From contig JAEZZO010000033.1 of the NCBI GenBank assembly GCA_023418475.1, forward strand, positions 62,001 through 126,000: a stretch of DNA of 64,000 bases, written 5' to 3'. Below the pieces are notes generated by a model. That model was given only the letters and a program-made list of their open reading frames with translations, did not search any database and was not told the DNA's origin. Positions 1-8,875 of this stretch are shown here, in pieces. Made by a program: the position numbers and the translations under genes. The stretch is from Bacillota bacterium. GTDB lineage: Bacteria; Bacillota; Clostridia; Lachnospirales; Lachnospiraceae. Each line of letters begins with the position of its first letter. Position 1 is the first letter of the stretch.

Positions 1-707
1 ATTCCTTTCCGCCTGCAATATGGTTTGGCAGTAATCTGACTGAGAACTTCAAGAATATGGCAGCAGCGGTTAGTCTTCCAAAAGCATTTTTAAACAGCTG
101 CATTGTTACCATATCCTATACAGCACTTGTATTACTGTTTTGCTCTATGGGAGGATATGCATTTGCAGTTTATGATTTTCCGGGAAGAAAGAAATTATTT
201 GCGGTCTTATTGGCAACAATGATGATCCCCTGGACAGCAGGAATCATACCATGGTTTATTATGATGTCTAAGTTTGGCTGGATTAATGATTTTAAGGCAC
301 TGATTATACCGGGTTGTGCGAATGCATTCGGTATATTTTGGATGAGGCAGTATTGCCAGAATAATGTACCAACCTCCTTGGTAGAAGCAGCCAGAATTGA
401 TGGATGCAGCGAGTGGACAATATTTTTTAGAGTAATTGCGCCAATACTCTTGCCAGCGTACGGATCATTAGGTATTATGCAATTTGTAAACGTGTGGAAT
501 GACTTTATGCAGCCACTTATGATTCTTAGAAGAGAGGAATTGCAGACGCTGCCGTTGCTCCTCAAATCAATGGTAAGTGACCGTGGTACAGACTATGGTG
601 CTATGATGCTTGCAAGTACCTGTGCGGTATTACCATTATTAATAGCATTTCTTAGTGCATCCAAGTTCTTTATATCCGGGCTAACTACCGGTGGAGTAAA
701 AGAATAA
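1..707 (+). CDS. CUT1 sugar ABC transporter permease (MalG type), 5' partial
   Basis: The reading frame is open from the first complete codon of the window (base 3), so the gene begins upstream; 234 residues are visible. It is the inner-membrane permease of a carbohydrate ABC importer of the MalG/CUT1 family. What shows this: several hydrophobic segments, the EAA loop contacting the ATPase (EAARIDGCSEWTIFFRVIAP, around base 390), and the typical MalG C-terminus ending in GLTTGGVKE. Two GH42 beta-galactosidases follow, so the likely cargo is a galactose-containing oligosaccharide (inference). No ATPase is encoded nearby. The ATG at base 57 is an internal Met, not the start. Confidence 0.9.
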   Translation, partial: SFPPAIWFGSNLTENFKNMAAAVSLPKAFLNSCIVTISYTALVLLFCSMGGYAFAVYDFPGRKKLFAVLLATMMIPWTAGIIPWFIMMSKFGWINDFKALIIPGCANAFGIFWMRQYCQNNVPTSLVEAARIDGCSEWTIFFRVIAPILLPAYGSLGIMQFVNVWNDFMQPLMILRREELQTLPLLLKSMVSDRGTDYGAMMLASTCAVLPLLIAFLSASKFFISGLTTGGVKE

Positions 708-861
708 GAGTAAAAAGTATCCGATTTAACAGGCATTGATTTGGGTGAAAAGAAAATAACACCTATTATAAAATAATGCAGCTATGAAAAATAATACAGC
801 TGTGAATAATAATGCAACTATGAAAAACTGGTCAGATAGAATGGACAGAAATGAGGTAAAA

Positions 862-2913
862 ATGAAGAAGTCACTGACAGCAGAAAAATTATCCCTGGGG
901 ACCTGTTATTATCCGGAGCATTGGGATAAAAAATTATGGAAAGAGGATCTGGAACGTATGCTGGAGAATGGAATTGAAACCATTCGTATAGCAGAGTTTG
1001 CCTGGAACAAATTTGAGCCCGAAGAAGGGATATTTACTTATGAGTTCTTTGATGAATTCTTAGATCTGGCAAAAGAGAAAGGGATGAAGGTTATATTCTG
1101 TACGCCGACTGCAACCCCTCCGGCCTGGCTGACTACGAAATATCCGGAGGTTTTGAATGCCAGAATGGATGGAGTGCTGTACCGGCATGGTGCCAGAAGA
1201 CATTATAATTATAATTCGGAGATTTATCAAAAGCTTGTAAAAAGACTTGTCGAAAAAGTAGCGGTGCATTATGGACCACATACCAGTATTATCGGCTGGC
1301 AGATTGATAATGAGCTAAATTGTGAAACGAGCGAATTTTATTCAGAAAGCGATACCTTGGCTTTCAGAGAGTTCCTTAAGAAAAAATATCAGAGCCTGGA
1401 TGCGCTAAATAAAGCATGGGGAACAGTATTTTGGAATCAGACTTATACTGCCTGGGAAGAGGTATATGTCCCCAGAACAACGATAAGTAATGCAACGAAT
1501 CCTCATGAAGTGATGGATTATACAAGATTTATTTCAGACAGTACCTGCAGGTTTGCCAAGATGCAAAGTGATATTCTTAGAAAATATATTAAAAATGATG
1601 ATTTTATAACAACAAACGGACTGTTTTCCAATTTAGACAATCATAGAATGACGGACGAAAGTCTGGATTTTATCATGTATGATTCTTATCCGAATTTTGC
1701 ATATTGTCTGGATGCGGGGTATGAACAGGCAACCGATCTGCATGATCGGAAATGGAGTCGTAATCTAACAGAGGTTCGTTCTATATCACCTAACTTTGGT
1801 ATTATGGAGCAGCAATCCGGAGCGAATGGCTGGAATACCTCGATGGAAGCTCCCACACCAAGACCGGGACAGATAACCCTCTGGACGATGCAGAGTATCG
1901 CTCATGGCGCTGATTTTATCAGCTATTTCCGCTGGAGAACCTGTACAATGGGTACGGAGATATATTGGCATGGAATCTTAGATTATTCAAGTCGTGATAA
2001 CAGACGATTAAAAGAAGTGAAAGAGATTAATCAGAAAATAGATTGTTTATCGGCACTGGCAGGTTCGAAATATCAAGCAGCCTTCGGCGTACTAAAAGAC
2101 TATGATAATATTTGGGATATGCAATTGGACGCATGGCATAAAAGAGTGGAGAAGGTAAGCCAGGAAGGAATTTTTAAAGCAGCCCAGCTTACACATACAC
2201 CAATGGATTATGTTTATCTGAGAGAAGATACCAGCTTGAAAGATATCTCCGTATATCCAGTACTATTCTATCCTCATGCAGCGATAATGACAGAGCAGAA
2301 GGCACACCTATTAGAGGAGTATGTATCACAGGGTGGATGTCTGGTAATGGGATGCCGTACCGGATATAAAGATGCAACCGGAAAATGCGTGATGTTAAAA
2401 TTACCGGGACTGGTACAGCAATTAACGGGTACCGATGTGATAGAGTACTCCCTGATTGCTCCGGATGATGGTAAGATATATGTGGATTGGGATGGAGAAA
2501 AGGTAGAAGCAGCTGTGTTTAATGATCTTCTGGAACCAATTGGTTCAAATGCCAGAGTACTGGGGACTTATACTTCCAGCTATTATACAGGTACGGCTGG
2601 ACTCATTGAGAATAAGTTTGAAAAAGGCAGAGTGATATACTTTGGCGGTGCATTTGAAGAAGAAACCTCCAGAATGTTCCTGAAAAAATTAGGTATTGCT
2701 ACTCCGTATAAGGATATAATAGAAGCACCGGAAGATTGCGAAATTGCTGTCAGAAGTAAGGATGGTAATCAATATTTATTTGTATTAAATTATACCAAAA
2801 AATCCTTGAAGATTAATCTGTTGAAAGCTCTTACGAATATGTATACGGATAGCTTGGAAGCAGGTTCGATTGCAATGGAACCTTATGGGACGAGAGTATA
2901 CAAGATAAATTAA
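862..2913 (+). CDS. GH42 beta-galactosidase
   Basis: Glycoside hydrolase family 42 retaining beta-galactosidase, about 683 residues, normal for the family. The N-terminal barrel opens with the family signature GTCYYPEHW. The acid/base Glu is in WQIDNE (Glu151 from the chosen start) and the nucleophile Glu is in IMEQQSG (Glu316). A trimerisation domain with a glutamine-amidotransferase-like fold and a small C-terminal beta domain would follow, as in other GH42 enzymes. No signal peptide is visible, so it acts in the cytoplasm on imported oligosaccharide. Start: the frame is open back to an ATG at 784, but the ATG at 862 has a GAGG five bases upstream and matches the usual GH42 N-terminus; the extra 26 residues are low-complexity and Asn-rich. 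It lies downstream of the CUT1 permease, probably in the same operon. Confidence 0.9.
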   Translation: MKKSLTAEKLSLGTCYYPEHWDKKLWKEDLERMLENGIETIRIAEFAWNKFEPEEGIFTYEFFDEFLDLAKEKGMKVIFCTPTATPPAWLTTKYPEVLNARMDGVLYRHGARRHYNYNSEIYQKLVKRLVEKVAVHYGPHTSIIGWQIDNELNCETSEFYSESDTLAFREFLKKKYQSLDALNKAWGTVFWNQTYTAWEEVYVPRTTISNATNPHEVMDYTRFISDSTCRFAKMQSDILRKYIKNDDFITTNGLFSNLDNHRMTDESLDFIMYDSYPNFAYCLDAGYEQATDLHDRKWSRNLTEVRSISPNFGIMEQQSGANGWNTSMEAPTPRPGQITLWTMQSIAHGADFISYFRWRTCTMGTEIYWHGILDYSSRDNRRLKEVKEINQKIDCLSALAGSKYQAAFGVLKDYDNIWDMQLDAWHKRVEKVSQEGIFKAAQLTHTPMDYVYLREDTSLKDISVYPVLFYPHAAIMTEQKAHLLEEYVSQGGCLVMGCRTGYKDATGKCVMLKLPGLVQQLTGTDVIEYSLIAPDDGKIYVDWDGEKVEAAVFNDLLEPIGSNARVLGTYTSSYYTGTAGLIENKFEKGRVIYFGGAFEEETSRMFLKKLGIATPYKDIIEAPEDCEIAVRSKDGNQYLFVLNYTKKSLKINLLKALTNMYTDSLEAGSIAMEPYGTRVYKIN

Positions 2914-2939
2914 ATAATACAAGTTAAATCCTAAATCTA

Positions 2940-2979
2940 TTAGAATAGGGATATCATATTATTGATATCCCTATTCTAA
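2940..2979 (+). promoter_or_regulatory. 17-bp intergenic stem-loop between the two GH42 genes
   Basis: A perfect inverted repeat: TTAGAATAGGGATATCA pairs with its complement after a short AT loop. No T-run follows, so it is more likely an RNA-stability or processing hairpin, or an operator, than a strong terminator. Confidence 0.5.
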
Positions 2980-3066
2980 GTAAGCCTGATATGAGTACAA
3001 ATTGACGAATACAATGATTATGAGATTTTAAACGGAAAGTATGACATATAAAAAGAGGAATATAAT

Positions 3067-5097
3067 ATGGATAAATTATTATATGGTGTGGCTTATTACA
3101 ATGAATATATGCCATTTGATAGAATAGAAGAAGATATAAAAATGATGAAGGCTGCAGGTATTAATGTTGTTCGTATTGCAGAATCTACCTGGAGTAATCA
3201 TGAACCACAGAACGGGATCTTTGATTTTAGTTCGTTAAATCAGGTTATGGATGCTATGGAGCAGGCACAGATCGGGGTTATCATTGGAACACCTACTTAT
3301 GCGGTTCCGACCTGGCTGGCAAAATCCTATCCGGAGATTATGGTTACCGATCATACAGGAAAACGCTTATATGGTGCAAGACAGATTATGGATATTACCC
3401 ATCCCGCATTTCTATACCATGCGGAGAGGATAGTTCGAAAACTCATGGAACAAACCAGTCATAGAAAATGTGTAATAGGATATCAAATAGATAATGAAAC
3501 AAAATCATACGGGACTTCAAGTGCGAATGTCCAGTATGCTTTTGTAAAATATATACGGGATAAATTTAACGACGATCTGAAAGCGTTTAATCATGAATTT
3601 GGTTTGGATTACTGGAGTAACAGAATAAACTCCTGGGAGGATTTCCCTAGTGTAAGGGGTACAATTAATGGAAGCCTGGGATGTGAATTTGAAAAATTTC
3701 AACGAATACTGGTGGAGAATTATATATCCTGGCAGGCTAAGATCATAAATGAATACCGCAGAAAGGATCAATTTGTGACTCACAATTTTGATTTTGAATG
3801 GAAGGGTCACTCCTTTGGTGTGCAGTCAAGTCTTGATCATTTTAAAGCAGCAAGGTCATTAACAATAGCAGGATGCGATATCTATCATCCGAGCCAGGAG
3901 GAACTGACCGGTAAGGAAATTGCTTTTGGAGGTGACCTGATACGCTCAACAAAGAAGGACAATTATTATGTGCTAGAGACGCAGGCACAGGGTTTTCCGG
4001 GATGGCTGCCCTATGAGGGACAACTCCGGCTGCAGGCATACAGTCATTTGGCTTCGGGTGCAGATTCTGTGCAGTATTGGCATTGGCATTCGATACACAA
4101 TTCTTTCGAAACCTATTGGAAAGGACTTTTAAGTCACGACCTAAGGGAAAATGCAACTTATCTGGAGGCTCAGACGATTGGAAGAGAATTCAATAAATTA
4201 AGTGATGAATTAATCCATCTTAAGAAGAAAAATGAAATTGCCATTATGGTCAGCAATGAGGCATTATCGGCTCTTAACTGGTTTAAAATTGAAGCCGGAG
4301 CAGTAAATCCGACCGGCAGTGCTTATAATGATATAGTACGTTGGGTATATGATGCTTTATATGAAATGAACGTGGAATGTGATTTTATCACTCCGGAAGA
4401 AAAAAATCTTGAACTCTATAAATTAATTATTATGCCGGCATTATATTCAATTGATGAGGATTCATTAGAGCGGTTGAATCAATATGTAGAAGCCGGCGGT
4501 AATTTAGTAGCAACCTTTAAGACAGCATTCTCGAATGAAAATGTAAAGGTATGGAATGACAGCCAGCCAGGGATTATCAGCAAGTGTATGGGAATCTCTT
4601 ATAATCAATTTACATTTCCAAGGGAGGTTAGTATTACAGGTGATGATTTTGAACTTTCAAAGGAAGAGAGAAAAGCAGAACTTTTCATGGAACTATTAAT
4701 TCCGGAGGGAGCAAAAGTGATATCAAGTTATGAGCATTACAATTGGGGAAAGTATGCAGCGGTGACCTGGAATAATTATGGCTTTGGTAACGCTGTATAT
4801 ATTGGTTGTAAAACCAGCAGCGAATATCTGAAAGAATTATTCCGCCTCCTATTAAAACAAGTTGGATTGTGGGCGCCGGACCAGGAGATCGGGTTTCCTG
4901 TAATCATACGAAAAGGATATAACACCCGCGGCAATAAGGTGATTTATTATCTTAATTATTCTAAAGAAATCCAGAAGGTATGCTATTCACATAAGAATGG
5001 AAGAGAACTTTTTCGCAGAGAAAATGTAAATAGCGGTGATTATATCACAATTGATCCCTGGAATTTATGCATTGTAGTCGAAGAGTTTATCATATAG
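3067..5097 (+). CDS. GH42-family beta-galactosidase (second, divergent)
   Basis: A second glycoside hydrolase family 42 enzyme, 676 residues, clearly divergent from the preceding one. The barrel starts with GVAYYNEYMP in place of YYPEHW. The acid/base Glu144 is in GYQIDNE and the nucleophile Glu304 in YVLETQAQG; both catalytic acids are present. The substrate-binding stretch QYWHWHSIHNSFETYWKG is typical of GH42. No signal peptide is seen, so it should be cytoplasmic. A start at 3067 is supported by AAGAGG upstream. The pair may split different galactosyl linkages, or this copy may prefer another sugar such as alpha-L-arabinopyranoside, as some GH42 members do; the sequence alone does not decide. 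A terminator follows at 5145. Confidence 0.88.
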   Translation: MDKLLYGVAYYNEYMPFDRIEEDIKMMKAAGINVVRIAESTWSNHEPQNGIFDFSSLNQVMDAMEQAQIGVIIGTPTYAVPTWLAKSYPEIMVTDHTGKRLYGARQIMDITHPAFLYHAERIVRKLMEQTSHRKCVIGYQIDNETKSYGTSSANVQYAFVKYIRDKFNDDLKAFNHEFGLDYWSNRINSWEDFPSVRGTINGSLGCEFEKFQRILVENYISWQAKIINEYRRKDQFVTHNFDFEWKGHSFGVQSSLDHFKAARSLTIAGCDIYHPSQEELTGKEIAFGGDLIRSTKKDNYYVLETQAQGFPGWLPYEGQLRLQAYSHLASGADSVQYWHWHSIHNSFETYWKGLLSHDLRENATYLEAQTIGREFNKLSDELIHLKKKNEIAIMVSNEALSALNWFKIEAGAVNPTGSAYNDIVRWVYDALYEMNVECDFITPEEKNLELYKLIIMPALYSIDEDSLERLNQYVEAGGNLVATFKTAFSNENVKVWNDSQPGIISKCMGISYNQFTFPREVSITGDDFELSKEERKAELFMELLIPEGAKVISSYEHYNWGKYAAVTWNNYGFGNAVYIGCKTSSEYLKELFRLLLKQVGLWAPDQEIGFPVIIRKGYNTRGNKVIYYLNYSKEIQKVCYSHKNGRELFRRENVNSGDYITIDPWNLCIVVEEFII

Positions 5098-5144
5098 TAT
5101 AGGATAGTACGGAGTTTTCTCCATAATAAATGAATTTTACACAC

Positions 5145-5185
5145 AGACACCTTTCTGAAAATCAATTTTAGAAAGGTGTCTTTTA
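5145..5185. terminator. Terminator between convergent GH42 and regulator genes
   Basis: Inverted repeat AGACACCTTTCT / AGAAAGGTGTCT with a 13-nt loop, followed by TTTT. It separates the plus-strand galactosidase gene from the minus-strand regulator gene. Confidence 0.8.
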
Positions 5186-5264
5186 CATTGCAGGAAGAGC
5201 AGGTCTTTGCCGGATAAACCAAAAAAATATACCACTTATCTGGATAAACATACCGATTGAGTAT

Positions 5265-7052
5265 CTACTCTCTCAGATAGCGCCATAATGTGGTACGGCT
5301 GATTTGCAGCTGCTTGGCGGTGAGACTTTGGTTGCCATGATTCTCTTCCAGAGCTTTCTTAATAATATCCCGGGTGATTTCTTCCAGAGGCCGTTCCAGG
5401 TTCATGGCAGTATATGGTCGGGCATCATAGGAGCTGTTAATGGAAGAGCGTTCCTTGTCCAGAAGAATGGCAACGGAGTTGCTGGTAATGTATGGTGTAA
5501 CTGTAAGAACTGCCAGTTCTCCGGTAAGACGTTTAAACTGCGTGTAGTTCTGAGGCCAATCATATTGCATCAACATCTCCATAGCTTTCGGTTCGAAGCC
5601 TGTAAGCTGCTTGCCAAGAGCCACATTTAACGTGGACAGAAAGATACTTGACAGAGTGGGAAGCTCACTAATTCTTTCCCGCAGAGGCGGCAGGCAAACG
5701 GTCAGACAGGATAAGCGCTTGACAAAAGCCTGGCCTTCCGGAGGAAGGATGGAATCCCTCTGGCTGATGCAGGAGAAGATCAGACGGTTCCGGCGGTGAA
5801 GATTCGTATCAATGATGGTGCTGAGCAGCTGATGGTTACGTTCCGCATCCAGTGCATCTAAACTTTTGAAATAGATCGTATTACTGCTGTCGTTAAAAGG
5901 AGAATTGTAGTGGTTGGTTAGGTAGTTCCAACCCTTATCCGTAAGCTGGCTGCAATCAATGGTTACCATCGGATTGGTCTGAAGAGGACTCTGCGTATAG
6001 AGAACCTGTGCAATCTGTTCCTTGCCGGTACCTCTCTCACCGGTGATCATGACCGGAAAGGAACTCTGACTGATCTGATCGATCGAATCGGCAAGATCTC
6101 CCATGGCTCCGGTTATTCTGTAAAAACTGTTAAAAAAGTGCTCCTGTGCTTCTTTTTTATTGGAAAATCGAATTCCGTATTTGCCTGGGGTAATGGGGAT
6201 CTTGGATTCTGTAAAGTAGAATACCACGCACTGCTGCCCTTCGTAGGGTAGCATACATCCGATAATAGAATATAAGGTTCCTTCAATATTCTGAAAGATC
6301 TTATGGCTGTCTGAGGACTTAACCTGAGGGATTTCCCTCCGAAGAAAATCATATACCTCGGTTTCGTTTTTCTTATCCCAGGTAGAAAGATAAATCTTCT
6401 GATCAGCATCAAAAATAACGGTATAATTGCCGGAGTTTTTTAACACTTCTTTTAGAAAAAGATGATCGCGGCGGATTTTAATATGACTTGTACTGATTTT
6501 TACTGCTTGATTGAAGGCATCCTCTATACTTTCTGCGCCGGAGGTAATAAGGATAGCATTTAATCCTAATAGCTTAGCCTCTGTGTGAGAGATCATATCA
6601 CAAATTATCATATGATATCCCTGTTGCTTAAGCTTTGTCAAAAGAGGACGCACCTCCTCCGCAGATTGCACTGTGTAAATATCCAGCTTATATTGCAGCA
6701 AATCGCAGAGCAGGTGGGCACTGCTGGTAATATTTGAAAATCCCAGGATGGCATAGCGTTCCTGATAATTCTCAGCGAGCTTTATAGCCCGGAGAATATC
6801 ATAAACAGACAGATTTATCTCCACGACAGGAACTTCTGTTATCTGCTCAATTAACCTGGCCGTGCCGCCACGGGATATAATGGCGTCGTAATTCTCACCC
6901 AGATGGCGGTTCACAAGCTCCATTCCATAATATAAATCCCCTACGTATGCATCTAGTTCCAGATCGGTTCTGTTTTTTCCCAATCGTTCCATAGCGGTTT
7001 TCATTGCCTCATAAGGCGCAATTCCCAAAATTTTAATCTTACCATTTACCAT
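5265..7052 (-). CDS. PrpR-N / degenerate AAA+ transcriptional regulator
   Basis: A 595-residue regulator divergent from the sugar-acid operon and probably its activator. Residues 1-195 resemble the PrpR_N sensor domain (ligand-binding, propionate regulator family). Residues 200-290 form a PAS-like linker. Residues 305-520 are an AAA+ domain of the sigma-54 activator type, with a Walker A GERGTGKE (338-345) and the PLRER motif (456-460). A Fis-type helix-turn-helix ends the protein (560-595). Oddity: the GAFTGA loop needed to contact sigma-54 is absent, and the Walker B region reads NTIYFKSLDAL (391-401) instead of the usual hydrophobic-DE. It therefore probably acts with sigma-A rather than sigma-54 (inference from known GAFTGA-less family members). 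The start codon lies one base past an 86-bp repeat that supplies the GAAAGG ribosome-binding site. Confidence 0.82.
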   Translation of the reverse strand: MVNGKIKILGIAPYEAMKTAMERLGKNRTDLELDAYVGDLYYGMELVNRHLGENYDAIISRGGTARLIEQITEVPVVEINLSVYDILRAIKLAENYQERYAILGFSNITSSAHLLCDLLQYKLDIYTVQSAEEVRPLLTKLKQQGYHMIICDMISHTEAKLLGLNAILITSGAESIEDAFNQAVKISTSHIKIRRDHLFLKEVLKNSGNYTVIFDADQKIYLSTWDKKNETEVYDFLRREIPQVKSSDSHKIFQNIEGTLYSIIGCMLPYEGQQCVVFYFTESKIPITPGKYGIRFSNKKEAQEHFFNSFYRITGAMGDLADSIDQISQSSFPVMITGERGTGKEQIAQVLYTQSPLQTNPMVTIDCSQLTDKGWNYLTNHYNSPFNDSSNTIYFKSLDALDAERNHQLLSTIIDTNLHRRNRLIFSCISQRDSILPPEGQAFVKRLSCLTVCLPPLRERISELPTLSSIFLSTLNVALGKQLTGFEPKAMEMLMQYDWPQNYTQFKRLTGELAVLTVTPYITSNSVAILLDKERSSINSSYDARPYTAMNLERPLEEITRDIIKKALEENHGNQSLTAKQLQISRTTLWRYLRE

Positions 7053-7053
7053 A

Positions 7054-7139
7054 TATACCCATACCTTTCACTTTTTGATGACCTATTCAAAAAGTGAATA
7101 GGCTTTCATAAATAGTTTGAAAGTGATTTCTTTCAAACT
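7054..7139 (-). repeat. 86-bp two-hairpin dispersed repeat, copy 1
   Basis: On the minus strand this element has two hairpins: AGTTTGAAAG / CTTTCAAACT (10 bp), then TTCACTTTTTGA / TCAAAAAGTGAA. A second copy lies at 47956-48041 in the opposite orientation; by eye about 88% of positions match, with two one-base indels. It ends one base before the regulator start codon, so it forms the end of that gene's leader. Confidence 0.8.
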
Positions 7140-7168
7140 ACTCTCCTCCCGCATAATATCAGACCTAG

Positions 7169-7305
7169 GAATTGCAAAATGCGAGAATCATAATAACTAA
7201 TTACACAGAAAGTATATATCCCGGAGCGAAGATTTAGCGAAAAGAGCATTGGAGTATATACTTTCTGTGTATTCTATTTGAAGTGCTATATTGTTTTGCA
7301 ATTAT
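7169..7305. mobile_element. MITE-like element, long copy A
   Basis: Terminal inverted repeats AATTGCAAAA (7170-7179) and TTTTGCAATT (7294-7303), with TA on both outer sides (CC-TA-GG and ATC-TA-TT), like a TA target-site duplication. Inside is a perfect 16-bp inverted repeat, ACACAGAAAGTATATA (7203-7218) with its complement at 7255-7270. It matches copy B (45287-45434) in layout and sequence. No coding capacity. Confidence 0.75.
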
Positions 7306-7345
7306 CTATTCTAGATTCGAATATAATTGTAAATTAAGACCATAA

Positions 7346-7426
7346 AATGTTTCATTTAAAAACAGTGTAACATAAATGAACATATATTACAACATAAAAA
7401 TTCATAATGTTCTATAAATGAACATT
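7346..7426. promoter_or_regulatory. Cluster of TAAATGAACAT-type operator candidates
   Basis: Three related sites lie in the divergent regulator/operon region. One is inverted, ATGTTTCATTTA (7347-7358). One is direct, TAAATGAACAT (about 7373-7383). One is part of the palindrome AATGTTC-N7-GAACATT (7406-7426). Repetition and symmetry just upstream of the likely promoter suggest binding sites for the adjacent PrpR-like regulator (inference). Confidence 0.5.
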
Positions 7427-7440
7427 TTGCGGGATAAACT

Positions 7441-7470
7441 TTATTGTTTTTTAATAATATTCTGTATAAA
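7441..7470 (+). promoter_or_regulatory. Possible sigma-A promoter of the sugar-acid operon
   Basis: TTATTG (7441-7446), 18-bp spacer, TATAAA (7465-7470), placed 15 bp downstream of the palindromic operator candidate and about 70 bp before the first gene. The -35 box is weak, as expected of an activated promoter. No GG-N10-GC sigma-54 box was seen in the same region. Confidence 0.35.
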
Positions 7471-7542
7471 ATGATAATTGTTTCAAGAGAATAGTTTCAA
7501 ATGAACGAATTACTTACAAAACAAGATTAAGGCGGTGAGTAT

Positions 7543-8841
7543 ATGGTAACTCTGTTGATTATTGCTGATGACTTTACCGGAGCCCTGGATACAGGGGTTC
7601 AATTTGCTGCGAGCGGAGCAAACACCAGAGTGGTGACCAGTGGGGATTATGACTTTGGCCAGGTGGATCAAGAGGTTCAGGTTCTGGTAATGGATGCAGA
7701 AACAAGACACCTGAGTACCGGAGAGGCTTATGATATCGTATACGGTATTGCCAAGAGAGCCATGGAACAGAAAATTCCTTATCTTTATAAAAAAACGGAT
7801 TCTGCCCTGCGGGGAAATATTGGCAGTGAATTGACTGCACTGCTTCAGGCAGTAGGAGCGAAAAAGCTTTCCTTTCTTCCGGCTTTTCCAAAGATGAGAC
7901 GTTGGACAAAAGAAGGAATTCATTACATAGATGATGTTCCTGTAAAGGAAAGTGTATTTGGCAAGGACCCATTTGAACCTGTAACCTGCTCCTATATCCC
8001 TGAGATGATCAAAAATCAGAGCCAGGTAAAGGTTAGTGTAAAAAGTACCAAAGATTTGAACAAGCAGGAAAAGGGACCCCTTTTGGACGATCAGGAAGAA
8101 CAGGAAATCTTAGTCTGGGATGCCAAAACGGATGAAGAGCTGGAAGTTCTGGGACAATATCTATATGAAACGGATCAAATGCACCTGATTGCAGGCTGTG
8201 CCGGATTTGCAGCAGTTCTGCCGGAACTTTTAGGATTTGAGGGAGATAAAAATCAGGATTTTAGCTTAATTTCCAAAATCCTTGTAATTTGTGGCAGTGT
8301 GAATCCCATAACTACAGCTCAACTTGACTACGCAGAGAAGAATGGATTTCTACGAATTCGGCTAGAACCCCGGGAACGATTGGAACAGAAGTTTTGGGAC
8401 AGTGAACCGGGACAGGAAAAACTTTGCCTGTGGAAAAAGCTTATGGCAGTAAATCCCTATGTGATTTTAGACAGTAATGATTTACCTGGAAGAGAAGATA
8501 CCAGGGATTATGCAAATACTCATGGACTAAGCCTTGATGAGATCCGGGTGCGGATTGCCGCATCTTACGGACATATATTAAAAGTTCTATTGGAAGATGG
8601 ACTTGACAGCACAATTATGATTACAGGCGGTGATACTCTTCTTGGGTGTATGGAAGAGCTGGGTGTAAGAGAAATGGAACCAGTTAGAGAATTAGCCCCG
8701 GGAATAGTTTTATCCAGATTTTCGTTAAAAGAGAAAAAAAATCCGGTGATTAGCAAGTCCGGGGGATTTGGACAAGAGACTCTTCTGATCGACTTAGCTG
8801 GCCAAATCAAAGGAGTTATGAAACCAGAAATGAATACTTAG
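7543..8841 (+). CDS. Four-carbon acid sugar kinase family protein (DUF1537)
   Basis: A 432-residue kinase of the DUF1537 / four-carbon acid sugar kinase family, which phosphorylates C4 acids such as D-threonate, D-erythronate or L-threonate with ATP. Signatures: IADDFTGALDTGVQ at the N-terminus, KKTDSALRGNIG (around residue 85), the acid-binding loop after PAFPKM, and the C-terminal nucleotide-binding part with TGGDT and GFG. It heads the operon, with a GGCGGTGAG ribosome-binding site. In characterised pathways this kinase acts with a PdxA2 dehydrogenase, and a PdxA2-like gene lies four genes downstream, so a C4-acid 4-phosphate is the expected product. The exact substrate cannot be read from sequence. 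Confidence 0.87.
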   Translation: MVTLLIIADDFTGALDTGVQFAASGANTRVVTSGDYDFGQVDQEVQVLVMDAETRHLSTGEAYDIVYGIAKRAMEQKIPYLYKKTDSALRGNIGSELTALLQAVGAKKLSFLPAFPKMRRWTKEGIHYIDDVPVKESVFGKDPFEPVTCSYIPEMIKNQSQVKVSVKSTKDLNKQEKGPLLDDQEEQEILVWDAKTDEELEVLGQYLYETDQMHLIAGCAGFAAVLPELLGFEGDKNQDFSLISKILVICGSVNPITTAQLDYAEKNGFLRIRLEPRERLEQKFWDSEPGQEKLCLWKKLMAVNPYVILDSNDLPGREDTRDYANTHGLSLDEIRVRIAASYGHILKVLLEDGLDSTIMITGGDTLLGCMEELGVREMEPVRELAPGIVLSRFSLKEKKNPVISKSGGFGQETLLIDLAGQIKGVMKPEMNT

Positions 8842-8875
8842 TATCTATAGATGATTTAATCAGGAGGACAACGAT

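Noticed and set aside
170..565. A 131-codon minus-strand frame inside the first permease gene.
   Set aside because: Fully antisense to a well-supported permease gene, with no ribosome-binding site or known motif; a shadow frame.
7053..7542. A sigma-54 (GG-N10-GC) promoter expected from the regulator type.
   Set aside because: No such element was found, and the regulator lacks GAFTGA.
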